From: Alopecurus myosuroides
Taxonomy: Eukaryota > Streptophyta > Magnoliopsida > Poales > Poaceae
Reading direction: 5' to 3'
NCBI GenBank assembly: GCA_028641055.1
Contig: CM054059.1
Location: 436,823,785 to 436,887,784 of the forward strand
DNA length: 64,000 nt
The position numbers and the translations under genes are program-made. Shown piece after piece: positions 11,877 through 23,854 of this stretch (positions are counted from its first letter, which is position 1; each line of letters opens with the position of its first letter). The notes beneath the pieces are model-generated. The model ran no database searches, had not been told where the DNA came from, and saw nothing but the letters and a program-made list of their open reading frames with translations.

Positions 11877-14800
11877 CTACTCATCGTCATCGATGCCAAA
11901 ACCAGGAACTCTATGCCTAGTCCTATTTTCCTCACCATCACTAGCATATTGGAACATAGTATCATCTTGTTCACCATCCCCGCTTTCATGTCCATCGACA
12001 ACCATGTTTTTTTTTCTTCATGCCTTCTACAAGTGTAGCTTTTAAAATCACAGGATCTTGATGGTCTCTTCGCAATCTGGTTTGGACATTGGATTCATGT
12101 GGTTGCACAGGAACTTCCGTGGAGTCATCATCCTGGTATGTTAGGCCACCACCATCGGGACCTTCAGTTTCCTTCACACTCCACAAGTGTCTATGCTGAA
12201 ACTTTTGCACAACTCGCCAGTTTCCTTGCAAGAGTGTGTCTGGTAGATAGAATACCTTTATTGCTTGTGTTGGCAGAATAAAAGGATCATTCTTATACCA
12301 GAATCTTCCAGTGTTGATGCTTTTGAAGTGTCCATCATCCCTCAATCCGGCGTTCTTCTTGCCACCAACATCAAACCAGTCACACCGAAATAAGACAACC
12401 GAACGGTGTATGCCTCCGCTAGAGTTGTACTGCAACTCAATGATGCTTCTTAGCTGACCATAGAAGTCAATCTCCTCACCGTCATGATCTCCCTCGGTGA
12501 CAATTCCATTATTTTGTGTCTTTCTGTTTTTCTCGCGGTCAATAGTGTGGTACCGGACACTGTCAACGATACATGTTGAATACACTCTGACTCGCATATC
12601 CGGCCCGCATGCCAAAGCAAAGAGATCATCACTAGCCTTCATATCCTCAGGCAACTTTCCAATCTACACAAATAAACTAGGATGAGTAACATATACAAAA
12701 GAAAGATCATGTTGCAATGGATTCCATGGGTAAAGATCTCACATGATTCTTAAATCATTTAGAAAATCTCTTGGCAAGTCTTTTATCAACATGGATGCGG
12801 CTTTCTTCCTTTTTCAACTCTTCTTTGCAGATCCTGCAAACCAAGGAAAAATAGTGAGCTAAAATATGGGTTCCTTCCAACTCAAGGAAAAAATATAAAA
12901 AGTTCACAAAATAGAACTTCCTCTATATATGGTTGGACCTCAGGGCAACTTCTGAGCACAAACCACACCATCTTGTCATATTCATCGCCATCAATCTCCA
13001 AGTACTTTGACCCTCCAATAAAGTTCACACCATGATAAAAAACCGAGACATCACCAATGTGTGAATCGCCCCTCTCACTATTTCTGCTCGGGCGATTCCA
13101 TCTCGTTTCCATATCATCAAAGTATTTTTAACAAAATGTCAAGCACTCATCGACGACATATGCTTCTGCAATCGAACCTTCTGGTCTCGCCGTGTTTCGC
13201 ACATAGCGCTTACAAGTAAGCAGTCTTCTTTCAACCGGGAACATCCAACCGTATTGCACAGGGCCTCTAAGCATTGCTTCTTTTGGTAAATGCACAGTCA
13301 AATGGACCATCACGGTGAAAAAAGCCGGAGGGAAGATCTTCTCAAGCTTGCAAAGAATTATTGTGATTTCCTTTTCAAGTCTTTTCAGCACAGATAACTT
13401 GAGTGTTTTGTAGCACAACTCTCTAAAGAAATTTCCCAGCTCAGCAACCGCTTCATATATATCCTTATGCATGATTCCTCGGAGACCAGCGGGTAAAATC
13501 CTTTGGAGAAGTATGTGGCAATCATGAGTTTTAAGCCCATGAAGCTTGCATCCATCAGGGAAACACACTTTGCTAGGTTAGCGGCGTAACCATCTGGAAA
13601 TCTCACTGCTATGATGAAGTCACAAAATGCACGCTTTTCTTCTTTACTCATTGTATACCATGCCGGTGGCATTTCATATGAATCTTTATCTACTTCCCTC
13701 AGATGCAACTCTTTCCTTATGCCAATGTCTTCAAGATCAAGCCTAGAGTTCAAAGTGTCCTTTGTCTTCCCTTCAATGTTTAGGAATGTCCCGAGCAGAT
13801 TATCACATATGTTCTTCTCTATGTGCATTACGTCAAGATTATTCCTCAATTTGAGATCAGGCCAGTATTCTAGGTCCGACAGAACAGACCTCCGGTCCCA
13901 ACATTGACCTTCTTCACGCTTTCTTTTCTTCACGATCTTTCCTGGTCTCACATTTCTAACCTTTTCCAGTTGCTGCTCCAACTCTTCTTTACTGAACTCT
14001 TTCGGCTCGTCGCGGGTTTCTATCTGACCATTGAATACTTTGCTTCTTTGCCAGCGATGGTCTAGAGGAAGAAACCGGCGGTGCCCAATATAGCAAATCT
14101 TGCTCCTTATCCTCATCGAGCAAGGGTTTTTGTCACAGCGAACGCAGGCCTGATAACCCGCTGTGATCCTCCCCGACAAAGTGTGAAGTGCTGGAAAATC
14201 ATGTATGCACCATATGACCGCAACACGTAGAGTAAACTTCTTGCCGGGAGTCAAGGCATCGTACGTCTTAGGTACACCGTTCCAGAGCTCGAGCAGTTCT
14301 TCTACAAGGGGCTCCATAAATACGTCGAAATCCTTTCCTGGAGACTCTGGTCACGGGATAAGCAACGCCATCATAAAGTTGGACTGATCCATGCATGCCC
14401 ATGGGGGCATGTTGTACGGCACCACAAATACCGGCCACATGCTATATGACGTGGCCTGGTTCCCAAACGGATTAAATCCATCCGTGGCAAGGCCGAGTCT
14501 TATGTTCCTTGGGTCTTCCACAAACTTATCATATTTCCTATCAAAGTCCTTCCATGCCTCTCCGTCCGCTGGATGGCTCAGCTCATCTTCAACAGGTTGT
14601 CGCTTGAGCTTGTGCCACTGCACCTCCTCTGATGATTTCTTGGAGATAAACATCCGGTTCAGCCTTGGTTTCAACGGAAAGTGCCTCAAAACCTTCTGCG
14701 GTACCGACCTTTTCCCATCAACATCTTTCCACCTTGAGGCTTTGCATTTTGGGCAGTTGTCATAGTCCTCATAATCCTTCCGAAACAAGACGCAGTTATT

Positions 14801-15481
14801 TGGGCAAACATGTATTGAAACATAACCTAGCCCCAACTTGCGGATTATGCCCAAAGCTTCGTCATAACACTTGGGAACACCACTATGAGGGCATTGCAAG
14901 GTCAACAGATTCAGTATCGCGTTGAATGCAGCATTGCTGATCCGGTAGAATGACTTGACGTGGAGTAACTTCACGGTGAAGGTAAATCTTGAAAATTTGC
15001 CCCCTTCAACTGCTGACCGCTTCGCCTCCTCAAACAACTCGGCAAACATCGACTTGTGTCCATCATCATGGTCTTCCGAGTTGTATAGATCCTTCAACAG
15101 GTCAGGAATCCTATCATCTTCATCTCCATCCTCTTCCTCCAAATCTGCATTCTCTTGCAAAACTTGTTCCATAAAACCAATGTCATCATCATGACCATGG
15201 TGTGGCTGCGGGGCATCAACTTCAGCATGTTGAGGTTCTACATGCAAAGTTTCTCCATGATGGATCCACCTATCATATGTGCTGGCCATCCCAAAAATAA
15301 GCAAATGGTCTTCTAGTCTTCCTTGATCTTGTTCTTTACGGTTCATGCACTGGCAGCACGGGCAAAGTATGAGAGCATCCTTGGCAAAATTCAAGCTCAC
15401 AAATTGCATGAACTCTGTCACTCCCTTAATATGCTCAGGAGAAAACTTTGTGACCCCTCTTGTAATCCAACTTCTGTCCAT
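11877..15481 (-). pseudogene. TNP2-type CACTA transposase, disrupted
   Basis: The start at 15481 (MDRSWI) matches the usual beginning of plant TNP2 proteins. In order, the reading shows the transposase-associated N-terminal domain, the TNP2 catalytic domain (cysteine motif CPCCQCMN early, then LRNNLDVMHIEKNICDNLLG), a DUF4218 region (GLKTHDCHILLQRILP, WMFPVERRL, EGSIAEAYVVDECLTFC) and a DUF4216 region (QLRSIIELQYN, VLFRCDWFD). Lesions: in-frame TGA at 14351-14353; a one-base frameshift near 13545-13575; TAA at 13128-13130; TGA at 12755-12757 in a small exon; and a probable frameshift at a nine-base A run (12007-12015) after which the family-like C-terminus resumes and ends at 11877. One splice donor near 12905 also looks damaged (GAAGTT where GTAAGT would be expected). 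The product would normally cut the element ends; this copy should be inactive. Confidence 0.9.
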
Positions 15482-15989
15482 CTGCCAAACACCACAAAAA
15501 TGTTGCAACTTTAGCAATCATTCTATAATTTAAGACCACATGAAGCCAAATCAGCTACAAAATATCAAATCAAACACCAAAAAAAACCTAGGCCTACATC
15601 AGGCTGAAGCATGATTCTAAAACATCAAGGAAAATGCTCAAAGTTCATATATTATGTATATAGAGATACTATTGTATCTCTGGTAAAAATTACTATATAG
15701 AAATACTATTGAATCTTTCATATATTCAGTGAATAAGTTAAAATTCCAAAGTTCAGTGAATAATTTTTGCAAACAGAACAAGTCTACTGCACAAATCCCA
15801 CAAGAACAAGTCTACTGCATTTACATTTCCTTGAAAACAAACAGAAGCGTGCTATATACACTCTACGGAAGAACACGATTGGAATTGGCGAAGAACAGTG
15901 GACATAAATCTTGAATCAGTAGAGAACAATAAACTCAATTCATCTAGTGACTACTAGTACAGGCATCATGAGCCAGTTCACCTAGATGA

Positions 15990-16350
15990 TCGATCCCCTG
16001 GACTGGAAGAGGTCCAACCGAGACTTGGCGTCTAGCAGCAGTCCGTCGACGCGCAAGTCCTGCACCTTCCCCGAGCTCCTTCTCTGGTGAACGCTGCCCC
16101 GAGCCCCTTCTCCGGTGAACGCCGCCCCACCCCTTCTCCGTTGAAGGCCGCCCCACCCCTTCTCGGATGAACGCCGCCCCGAGCCCTGACGGAGGCCCTG
16201 CCGCTGCACCGTCACGACCCTCCCCACCGCCGATGCCACTTTCAGGGGAAGTTGCTGAGGGAGGTGCCACCGCCGGTGAACCCCCTCCGCCGCCAGTGAA
16301 CCCCCTCCGCCAGCAGTGAACCCCCTCCTCCGCCAAGCCCCGCCCCTTCT
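15990..16350 (-). promoter_or_regulatory. GC-rich putative 5' leader of the TNP2 gene, with CCTTCTCCGGTGAACGCCGC-type repeats
   Basis: GC-rich block upstream of the TNP2 start, with repeated CCCCTTCTC...TGAACGCCGCCCC units (16070-16190) and GTGAACCCCCTCCGCC units (16275-16330). Position and composition parallel the GC-rich leaders of the other two genes of this element. Confidence 0.45.
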
Positions 16351-16473
16351 CGGGTGTGTGTGTCTGAATCTGAATCTCAGCCAAGTCCCAACGAGTGTGT
16401 CTGTCTGAATCTGAAATCTGAATCTGAAATCTGAACTTGCATATGTACAAAACTGTCACGTTCCTGTCAACAT

Positions 16474-16545
16474 GAATTCGTTAGCCTAGTGGTAGAGAAC
16501 GTGTGCCAGAGGCGCTCGAGCGCTGGGTTAGCCCCCGCTCCCACC
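16474..16545 (+). repeat. tRNA-like pol III promoter remnant
   Basis: Contains TTAGCCTAGTGGTAGAGAAC (A-box-like) and GCTGGGTTAGCCCCCGCTCC, a degraded B-box, at tRNA-like spacing. It is probably a SINE fragment. No complete cloverleaf can be drawn. Confidence 0.35.
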
Positions 16546-16839
16546 ACATATTTTTGCGCTGGATTAGCTCGCGGCGGTAGATGGGCTAGAGGCGGTTGTT
16601 TGGGCCATAGCGGCGGTAGATGGGCCAGAGGCGAGCGGCGCTAGTTTGTGTGAGCGACCCACATGTCAGTAGGAAATTTGCTCAAAAAAAAAGATGCCAG
16701 TAGGAAATAGGCGGGACATATAAATAGGCATATGCTGGACCCACATGCAGGTGGTGACAAGTATGCGAGGACTGCTGACATGGCATGTCAGATGGCCCAC
16801 CTAGACCATGACACGTAGGCGAGCCTGCTGATATGGCAG

Positions 16840-17075
16840 CTATAACATGCGAACGACCATTTACATTGGTCACAGATGGGCATTGATATGGAACAAACAT
16901 CTTGCTGATTGAATTGGGACCAATTCATATATGGCTACGGTGATCTTTTAGGCCTAAATGGTCGTGGTGTTTTCTGTTTTCGAGCCTCCCATGTACCCCG
17001 CGACCAACTCGTTAAGAATGGTCACAGATCTGTGACCAATAATTTTTGGGTCACCGCCGGATGGTCACTAGTTGA
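16840..17075. repeat. CACTA right subterminal repeat cluster
   Basis: Motifs AACGACCAT, TTGGTCACAGAT, CGCGACCAACTCG, ATGGTCACAGATCTGTGACCA and ATGGTCACTAG match the set near the left end. One pair forms a short palindrome around 17018-17040. Confidence 0.85.
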
Positions 17076-17091
17076 CATATTTGTTGTAGTG
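17076..17091 (-). repeat. CACTA right terminal inverted repeat
   Basis: Ends in TTGTTGTAGTG and is directly followed by the target duplication CAT. It is the inverse of the left terminus with one mismatch. Confidence 0.95.
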
Positions 17092-17094
17092 CAT

Positions 17095-17945
17095 GTATAA
17101 AGGCCTGTCACCGGTGAAGGGACATTTTTCCAAACTTTTTTAGAGGCACGACATGACTGTTATGAATTAACTGGAATAATGTTTACAAAAATATATTTAT
17201 TATTTCGTCCGTGGTAAATATGTTTTCGTCCAACTGAAAATATGTTTCCTTTGCAACAGGTTAAGGACCTGGGAATTTTTTTATGTCTGTGCGTCGTTGT
17301 TTTCCTCCGTCAATCGCTAAAATAGAGTTTGAAGCGGGTGCGCTCCCGTGCTTGCTTGGAGAGGTGGCCGATGGGCATGGTATGTCGGCGGCGGAAGGAG
17401 GAGGCACATACGCCGGCGCTTGGCGTGCATGCTCGCGGGGCATGAGGAAGGCGTGAGGGAATTGAGGGGAGGGCTGGCAGCGCACAGTGCAATCGCGAGG
17501 GACATGACGTCAGCCTAGGGTTGCCCAAAACAGTGAAAATACCGACTGCCTCATATGTTTTTGACGGTCCTGATCGGCCACCGTAAGAGAGTTCATGTCG
17601 GACGTCAGGAACATGAAAACATGAGCGGGGTAGTAGTACATGTTGATCCATTCGCCTGTTGAATTGTCCGTATACATGTGCGTGCCACAGAAGACGACTA
17701 GAGCGGTCGCCGTGGAAACTTGATTCTGACAGCGCTGGAGTTTCATTATTTTTCATGTTTTTCTAAGCATTGTTGAGGCTGATTTTTTCTGTACATTGTC
17801 AATTGTATATATGTGAAAAGTATACTAGGCTTAACCAAATTATATAGCGGGAAAAACAAAAAGAACTCGCCGGATATGGCCTAAAATATTGGTGGGACTA
17901 GCTAAACTACTGGACTTGGCCACGATCCTAAAATAGTGGATCGAT
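17095..17945. other. Unassigned intergenic DNA
   Basis: No convincing gene or element is seen. Overlapping open frames at 17260-17760 lack conserved motifs and have ordinary composition. Confidence 0.4.
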
Positions 17946-17949
17946 GAAT

Positions 17950-18484
17950 CGAAAAAAATGTGCATCGATTGTTACTCAGGTTCTCTCCCGAGCCCTCCTG
18001 CCCACCCGCCGACGCCGCGCCGCAAGGCCCGCCGACGCCGCGCTGCAAGGCCTCCCGCCGCCTACGCCGCTGTTGCACGGCCCCAACGCTTCTTACACCG
18101 CCATTCCTCCTTGTCGCCTACGCGCCGTCACATGGGCGGTTGCTGGATGCCGCCGCCGTCGTCGGGACTTCTCCTCTGCCTCCATCGACTGAGGACTGCC
18201 GATCTGCAGCCATCCATGGTTTGTCCCCCTCTCCCCTCTATGACATGTGCCTGGCACCGTTCTTCTTGGAGACGTTGCTTTCGAAGAGTTGGACGTCAGC
18301 TGTTGTTTAGGTGGTGGTTGTACGGATACCGCGAGGATTGTAACCCTGTAGCAGGACTTTTCTTCTTTTTTATTTCTTCTTTTTATTGTCTTTCGGCTGT
18401 GTGCATCCACTGCGTTGTTGCAGAGGCCGGGTGTAATTTGTATCTCCGTGATATTAATATACTTCCCTTTATCAAAAAAAAAAA
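17950..18484 (+). mobile_element. Short non-LTR retroposon with LINE-type 3' tail and poly(A)
   Basis: The last 80 bases read CGGCTGTGTGCATCCACTGC, then GCAGAGGCCGGGTGTAATTTG, TATCTCCGTGATATTAATAT and CCCTTTATC, and end in an A-run. That is the 3' tail typical of grass LINE/SINE families. The GC-rich part before it (17960-18190) has no reverse transcriptase, so this is a truncated or non-autonomous copy. AAAAAAATG is found before the body (about 17950) and after the tail (about 18476), which may be part of a target duplication, but an A-rich match is weak evidence. Confidence 0.55.
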
Positions 18485-21400
18485 TGCCATGTATCCGGGC
18501 AACTAGATCCTGCGATGTTAGTTCATGTGATTAGAATGGGTGCAGGGGAGATAGTTTTACGTACCAAGGAGACATCGGACTGCACCCTGCAGGTGCCTAA
18601 ACAGAGTAGCACGATGAAGGAGACATCAGTGATCGGTCTGCACCACTTGCTATTATATTGTTGCATTGCTCCTGTATAGCATGTTGCTTGGTTAATGTGC
18701 AATTAGCTTTTGACTTGATTAGAATCATCTCTGCGAGTTCCTTTTCTTATCTTGTCTATATAGTCGGATTGATTTGGTACTGGTCGTCACTATATTTCGA
18801 TATGTGCCTACCTTGATCAATTAGCTTAGTTTTTGCTGCTGTTCAACTGGGGTAGGGTACAGACTCGGTGTTCAGTTTTATTGGAAATACTAGGAGCACT
18901 TGATGCCCAGATCTCTTTGAATTAGTAGTGTTGCAACACACTTTTTCAGCTCAATATGTGCCTACGTTGATCAATTAGCTTCATTTTTTGCCCTTGTGAT
19001 TTGTTAGTTCCTTGATCGACTGGGATGTGCCTAAGGTATGCTCTTTTAACCATTACCGCAGACGCAGTGAACGTCCATTCACAGTATGCCCCTTGCATAT
19101 GATTGTAAAGTAGCGTACTAGTATAGTTTATCTTGAAATTGAACGGTTCTTGTTTGGAAATCATGTCTGTTACTTTAAGAGATGTTTTATTGCTGCATAT
19201 TAGGACCACCATTACGGTTTACAATTTACATTGCCATTGCATTATTACACTGTTGTGAAAAAGTTAAATCTAGAACTGGGAGGATACACTAGGATAATTA
19301 GCATACACCTTTTGATCCACGGTGCACTACAAGGGACACTCCACTCTTGAACCCTTATTGTTTGGAAATCCTGTCTGGAACTTTAGGAAATTTTTCAAAT
19401 CAAATTATCATTGCGTTATTTCACCGTCTTTTAGAATCTTATTTCAAAAGTGGAAGTATATCCTTAGTTCCAATATAGATCACAGGTTCACAACCATCCC
19501 GAAGAGGCATTGCTCGTTGTTTTCTTGCAGAAAACTGCTTTTGCGTCTGAGTAGAGTTGATACCAACTAATTTTATTCTGTTTCTTCAGGCAACCAAACT
19601 GTTGACCTGATATGTTGCTGCAGGTAAGAGGGCAACACTCTGATTACTGTTTTACTGGGAAAGTTGTGTCAAACTTCTTCTTGTGGTTCAGTTCGTCCAA
19701 TAGGTAAATGAGTTCAGAAAAAGGGTTTCGTCCTCCCAGAACCTATACTGTTTCTTTGCTCATATTTAAGTTAGTGATGGAGCCCGTAGCCATGAAAGAA
19801 CTCGAAATTCAGACCCAAGAGGTGAAGTTATCTCCCCCTACTACGTTTCTATTGCTGCCAATTGAGTTATGTTTCTCTTAGATGTAGACGCTCAATGACA
19901 TAGAACACCATGTCTGATTCCGTACTGACTACATGTATTTATGATTTCACCTGATGAATTAATTGTACTAACATATGTTTATATATCAGTTGCACTATTA
20001 TTAGAGGTTTCATACGAACATGCAATTGTGTATTCATTTAACTATTGTTTATACATCATACATGGTGGCCATATCAGGTGAAAACGCACTACTTACAGAA
20101 AATCTGAAATTTTTGGATGTGGACCACTACATCATCTACCAATGGCCAGATGTTACACTTCCACCCACCAACACTTGGATAGGCAGAAAGCCCCTCGAGC
20201 TAAGATACATTCAACCAATGTCGCACATAAGTCTCTTCACTAAAATGTTGGAGTTAGCCATGGGTCTTAAGAACAAGCCTGTCGTATGACCATGAAACTC
20301 GAGTTAAAAACCATTATTTATTTTCACTCTTTCGAATATGTAACCAATCCCATCAAACTCATCTCGAGAAATATACAAGAAAACAAGTGAAGATGCACAT
20401 ATGCGGAGCTTGGTCTGAACAGAAATAACTCATGTTGCTGCACTACTACTAGTCCATCTGCACCAAATACATTCCCATCATGCATGTATGTTCCTTTGTT
20501 GCATGATGAGACAAAACAATTTTATATGGATTATGCCAGATACATATACGTGGTTTACTGATGAGTTTATGCTAAGACCGTAACGACCACATCTTCTGCT
20601 CATACGTACTATTATTAATAATTTGATAGTTTAATTTTTTGGTTGTGATGCTTATCTTATTTCCTGTGACATTTTCTTGTGGGAAAACCAATGAATTCGA
20701 GTTATATTAAGAAGTATTTCTTACCATGGTGTTTCTCTGTATAGGTTAACGCTTTAAGAATGAACTACACAACAAGTGGAAATCTATTTGGCCATTCCAT
20801 GGAAGAACACATAGGCTGCTATGTGCAAAATACCAAAGGTATAACCATAAACCTGGTTACAGACAAGCTTAGAATTGCCTTTAGCACATATATACTTGAA
20901 TCCCTTCTTAACAACATATCTTAGTATAAGCTTGTGCATATCCATTATAGTGTTATGGTGCATGCCGAGAACATAATGCTTGTTCCATTATAGCTGGAAA
21001 AGTACTTGGATACATGTATTACCACATTATGGCCTCCTTGGTATGAAAGACTATATATCACTCCGTCGATCTACATATTCTTGATGTAGAATTTTCTTTG
21101 TCCATTTATCATGATATCGGTATTTTGGCAACTAGTAAAGTGTAGAAGTGAATGCATGAGACAATGTAGGTCACTCACTCATGACACATGAGGCATGACA
21201 AGGCTGTAATTTTTAGCCGTTTTCATCTTTGAATGATAGGAACTTCCCAACTTTAATTACCTGCAGACAGGAATGCCCAACTTCGTGTTCTGCGCAAACA
21301 TTTGATTGTGATGCATAGTAGTTCTTTCCACATGTTCCAACGAAACAATAATTACCTCACGGCTTCCCCATGAAATGCAGGTGACTTATTTCCCAGACTG

Positions 21401-21759
21401 CATGAGGGAATGCCAATACGACATGCATGCTGTCGTTGGAAGCCATATGACATGCCAATATGATTTTTTTTATCAGGCAACGATTGTGAGTTGGGCTGAT
21501 GAGTACTAGGACACATGGTGGAAGAGTGGGACACATGAGTTTATGAGTACTAGGACACATGGTGGAAGATTGGGACATTTATGTTTTAGGTGTTGCTTTG
21601 AAATGATAGCAAATTGTTTTCGATATTGTTCTATCGATGTTAATTTGGTAATACTTGTGATTATATTTTTTTGTTACCAATGAGTGCAATTGATCATAAT
21701 GTCTTATCGATATGCAAATGCAATATTATTTTTATTTGAAAATAAATTTTTTATTTCTA
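18485..21759. other. Unassigned AT-rich DNA
   Basis: No recognisable gene. An 89-codon open frame (20020-20289) contains no known motif and is not supported. A two-copy tandem repeat of about 52 bp (GAGTACTAGGACACATGGTGG units) lies at 21495-21575. The stretch directly before 21760 is very AT-rich and is where the MULE inserted. Confidence 0.4.
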
Positions 21760-21768
21760 AAATTTATA

Positions 21769-21852
21769 GGGATAATTAACAGGGTGCCCTCAGTTGGCAC
21801 CACGACCTCAGTTTTACCCCTAGCGCCGAATCGACCTCAGTTTTGCCCCTAG
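21769..21852 (+). repeat. MULE left terminal inverted repeat
   Basis: Outer ~35 bases are only partly conserved with the right end; the inner ~48 bases are nearly identical. The inner part is itself a duplication of ACCTCAGTTTTRCCCCTAG. Confidence 0.85.
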
Positions 21853-22455
21853 TTTGTGCCAAGGACTCCTTTCGCTATTCCCACCGTTATTTTCTGCCCC
21901 CGTTAGGATGCTGACCTGTGGGACCCATCATAGAACCGTTGGCGCGGCATATGGGCCCCAGTTGTTGCGCGTTGGCGCGGCTTGTGTGCCCCAACTGTTG
22001 ACGGCTGGCGCTGCATGTGGGCCCCAGCTGTTGACGAGGCCCAATGTCAACATGCAGACTACACATTATCCATTTATATTTATTAATCCCTACATGCAGA
22101 CTATACATTATCCATTTATTAAACCATCAAATTATTCGTATTAATAATATAAAATATATACTGTGATCAACTGAAATTTGTAGATTATCTTAGAAAACAT
22201 AATGCATCACATCTCTTATATATAAATTTTGTTTACAATGTGCATATTTTAAAGCGATAATTAGAAATATTTTTTAAAAAAAGCGATAATTAGAAAGGAA
22301 AAAACTTCTAAACAGTGGGTACATATTTGGACAAATATAAGGACATAACTTTATATATATATAATTAAACATGCTTATAATTCGATAATTGGCCCCACTT
22401 TACATATAATCAGTGGGGCCCTAGGGACATTACATCTAATTAAAAAAAAACTAAC

Positions 22456-22560
22456 TGCTCCCGCTCTGCATGCGGGAGCCCTAACTGCTCCCGCGCTGCA
22501 TGCGGGAGCCCTTGCCGCCCTCCGGCGCCCGGGAGGCCTTGCCGCCCTCCGGCGCCCTAC
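22456..22560. repeat. Two adjacent GC-rich duplications
   Basis: CTAACTGCTCCCG followed by CTGCATGCGGGAGCC occurs twice, then CCTTGCCGCCCTCCGGCGCCC occurs twice. They lie just 3' of the 22557-22955 frame. Confidence 0.8.
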
Positions 22561-22955
22561 TTCCATTCCTCCGCCCTGTACTCCATCTCCTTGTTGACGC
22601 GGACGCGGCGGTTCTCCGCCCGCATCCTCTCCTCCTCTCGCTCACGGACCCGCTTGATGCTGGCCCGCATTGCCTTCACGTCCTCCTTCGCCTGCTTCTT
22701 CTCCTCGGCCTTCAACTCCTTCTTCTCCAGCCGCTCCAGTTCCTTGAGGCGGCGGATCGTCTTGGGGGAGAGGTCGTTGTGGGCGGTGAGGGAGGGCTTG
22801 GGGTTGTGGACGAAGGGCGGCGATGGCGATCTCTCCCGTTTGGGAGATTCGACTTCCTCCGACGTATAATCGGCCTCGTACCAAGGCCGATCTTTTGGGC
22901 GGTTGTCCTCGTCGGAGACCGACTCGGGGCTAGATGGTAGAGAGTAGGAAGACAT
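22557..22955 (-). CDS. Hypothetical coiled-coil protein carried by the MULE, 132 aa
   Basis: An open frame starting MSSYSLPSSPESVSDEDNR. Its second half is almost entirely Lys/Glu/Arg-rich (LKELERLEKKELKAEEKKQ), predicted to be a long alpha-helical coiled coil. A TATA-like TTTAAATAG lies about 80 bases upstream on the coding strand (near 23030-23038), and the frame has GC-rich coding-like composition. I do not recognise the family. It may be a host gene fragment captured by the MULE (Pack-MULE) or an element-specific protein. No intron is needed. Confidence 0.5.
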   Translation of the reverse strand: MSSYSLPSSPESVSDEDNRPKDRPWYEADYTSEEVESPKRERSPSPPFVHNPKPSLTAHNDLSPKTIRRLKELERLEKKELKAEEKKQAKEDVKAMRASIKRVREREEERMRAENRRVRVNKEMEYRAEEWK

Positions 22956-23027
22956 GTTAGGGCTTGAAGCTAGGGAGAGAAGGGCAAAGGGATGGAGAGG
23001 GATGAGAAGATGGAGGACGAGTGAAAC

Positions 23028-23040
23028 GGTCTATTTAAAG
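23028..23040 (-). promoter_or_regulatory. TATA-like box for the MULE frame at 22557-22955
   Basis: The coding strand reads CTTTAAATAGACCG about 75-85 bases before the start codon. This is a reasonable plant TATA position if the 5' UTR is short. No expression evidence. Confidence 0.35.
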
Positions 23041-23315
23041 GCACGATTAGACGTGAATTAATTGGGGTAGATGAAGCAAACAGTGTGAAAACATTGGGTG
23101 CAGTGTAGAAGAGTCGATGCATGGTCAAAGCGGTGTAGAACAGGCATAGGCGTAGGCCTAGGACAGCTAGTGATACGGAGTACGAGCGCGTGTGCATTAG
23201 GCAGTCAAGTGATTCGACGTTGCATGTGTGTATTAAAGAGGTGAAGAGAAGAAAGTCCAAAGTCTCACGCCAAATCCTGCCTCGCTGCATATGCATTGAT
23301 GCGTATCTTCTGAAA

Positions 23316-23406
23316 ACTAGGCGTGGAGGGCTACGTCGCTGCAAATGCGACGCGACTCGTGTTTCTGAAACCAGGCGTGGAGGGCTGCTGCAAATGCGAC
23401 GCGACG
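23316..23406 (+). repeat. Two-copy ~55-bp tandem repeat
   Basis: A unit AGGCGTGGAGGGCT followed by GCTGCAAATGCGACGCGAC is present twice with small differences. Confidence 0.75.
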
Positions 23407-23854
23407 TTAACTATTTTCTTCTTCTGCCACGTTGTTTACTCTGAAAAAACGAGGCGTGCATGCACCGGGCTGGTGAACGGGGCCCCACTAGACAGTGTCC
23501 GTTGTTACATGCCGTTACATTGAGACAAAACACCCAGTCCATGCACCGCTTCATTTTCGATCGTTTGATCGTAAGGAACGGTGCAGATCGAGTCCATACA
23601 TGCAAACTACGGCGGCAACGGCCTGCAGACGCTGAGACGAGCGATTCTCTGTGCGGGAACGCGATCCTCTGACTTTAGGTCCCTGACAAAGCCCATCACA
23701 CACCGGACCCACGTGTCATGGGAGAAAGTCAGAGAACGTAAGGTGGGCAAAGTAAGAGGATCAGGTTCCCTCTGTTTTTAAGCTAGGCATGTACAATAGT
23801 GTAGACGAGTGCTGTCTGCACTACTCGGCCATGTCATTTCTAGACATTTTTAGA

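Larger units (their letters stand above)
14..17091 (-). mobile_element. Complete 17.1-kb CACTA (En/Spm) DNA transposon
   Basis: The left end reads CACTACAAGAAATATG and the right end is the inverted CACTACAACAAATATG, a 16-bp terminal inverted repeat with one mismatch. The trinucleotide CAT lies immediately outside both ends (11-13 and 17092-17094), the 3-bp target duplication expected of CACTA elements. Subterminal TGGTCAC/GTGACCA motifs cluster inside both ends. The element encodes a TNPA-like protein (minus), a B3-domain protein (plus) and a TNP2-type transposase (minus). TNP2 is broken, so this copy probably cannot move on its own but could be mobilised in trans by an intact relative. Strand follows the transposase genes. 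Confidence 0.95.

Noticed and set aside
19323..19345. CACTACAAGGGACACTCC, resembling a CACTA terminus
   Set aside because: No subterminal repeats follow, no inverted partner and no 3-bp duplication were found. Chance match of a short motif.
20020..20289. 89-aa open frame starting MQLCIHLTIV
   Set aside because: No recognisable motif, no codon bias visible, AT-rich surroundings and no paired exon. Not reported as a gene.
22642..22884. 80-aa minus frame and 146-aa plus frame overlapping 22557-22955
   Set aside because: Shadow frames of the Lys/Glu-rich coding stretch. The 132-aa minus frame has the better composition and an upstream TATA-like box.
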